Assembly (NCBI GenBank): GCA_914767715.1
Contig: OU612069.1
Span: forward strand, 3,472,001 to 3,536,000
Origin: Membranipora membranacea
Taxonomy: Eukaryota > Bryozoa > Gymnolaemata > Cheilostomatida > Membraniporidae
Reading direction: 5' to 3'
Length of the DNA stretch: 64,000 bases
A program made the position numbers and the translations under genes. Positions 63,917 to 64,000 of this stretch are shown one piece after another. Every line of letters begins with the position of its first letter. Position 1 is the stretch's first letter. The notes beneath the pieces were generated by a model. That model was given only the letters and a program-made list of their open reading frames with translations. It was not told the origin of the DNA and did not search any database.

Positions 63917-64000
63917 GTATAATATAATAATATAGTAATATAGTAATATAGTTATATGGTAATATATTAATAAAAATTATAAATAAATTATGATATAAGC

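Overview
This is a eukaryotic, animal-type window (about 60% AT, GT-AG introns of roughly 0.2-3.5 kb, many short non-autonomous transposons). I rebuilt genes by finding splice sites by eye and checking that reading phase is kept across every junction. The gene content (an ANKMY1-type MORN/ankyrin protein, a Furry protein, and secreted eight-cysteine D8C-like proteins) points to an invertebrate metazoan. A sponge, cnidarian or other marine invertebrate would fit, but the sequence does not let me name the group firmly.

Layout. (1) About 679-19030, minus strand: an ANKMY1-like gene, 19 phase-consistent coding exons (about 954 residues): six MORN repeats, a linker, one ankyrin block, a low-complexity acidic region, a long ankyrin block and the conserved post-ankyrin helix. 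The C-terminal MYND zinc finger is not found, so the gene probably runs off the left edge or ends early. (2) 19031-24162: intergenic space between two divergent genes, with scattered repeat pieces and no gene I can support. (3) 24163-63916, plus strand: the 5' two thirds or so of a Furry (FRY/FRYL/SAX-2/Tao3) gene, 35 phase-consistent exons (about 2,334 residues), continuing past the right edge. It has an unusual N-terminal extension of about 780 residues, 611 of them in a single exon. (4) Nested antisense inside Furry intron 19 (45160-48652): two tandem paralogous genes for secreted Thr-rich proteins with a C-terminal D8C-like domain.

The introns are full of transposon remains. These include a SINE whose head is the 5' end of U2 snRNA (two copies), tRNA-derived SINEs, a foldback MITE family with 9-bp target duplications (Mutator-like), very short hAT-like MITEs with 8-bp target duplications (one nested in a SINE), two LINE families, and a perfect 104-bp inverted repeat made from a Ty3/gypsy RNase H fragment. 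Several lie within about 30-110 bp of Furry splice acceptors. No true tRNA or rRNA gene, CRISPR array or bacterial feature is seen.

The two large genes are functionally separate: Furry is a cortical/microtubule scaffold for NDR kinases, and ANKMY1 is a poorly characterised MORN/ankyrin protein. Their link here is divergent orientation only. The nested D8C genes are presumably transcribed independently.
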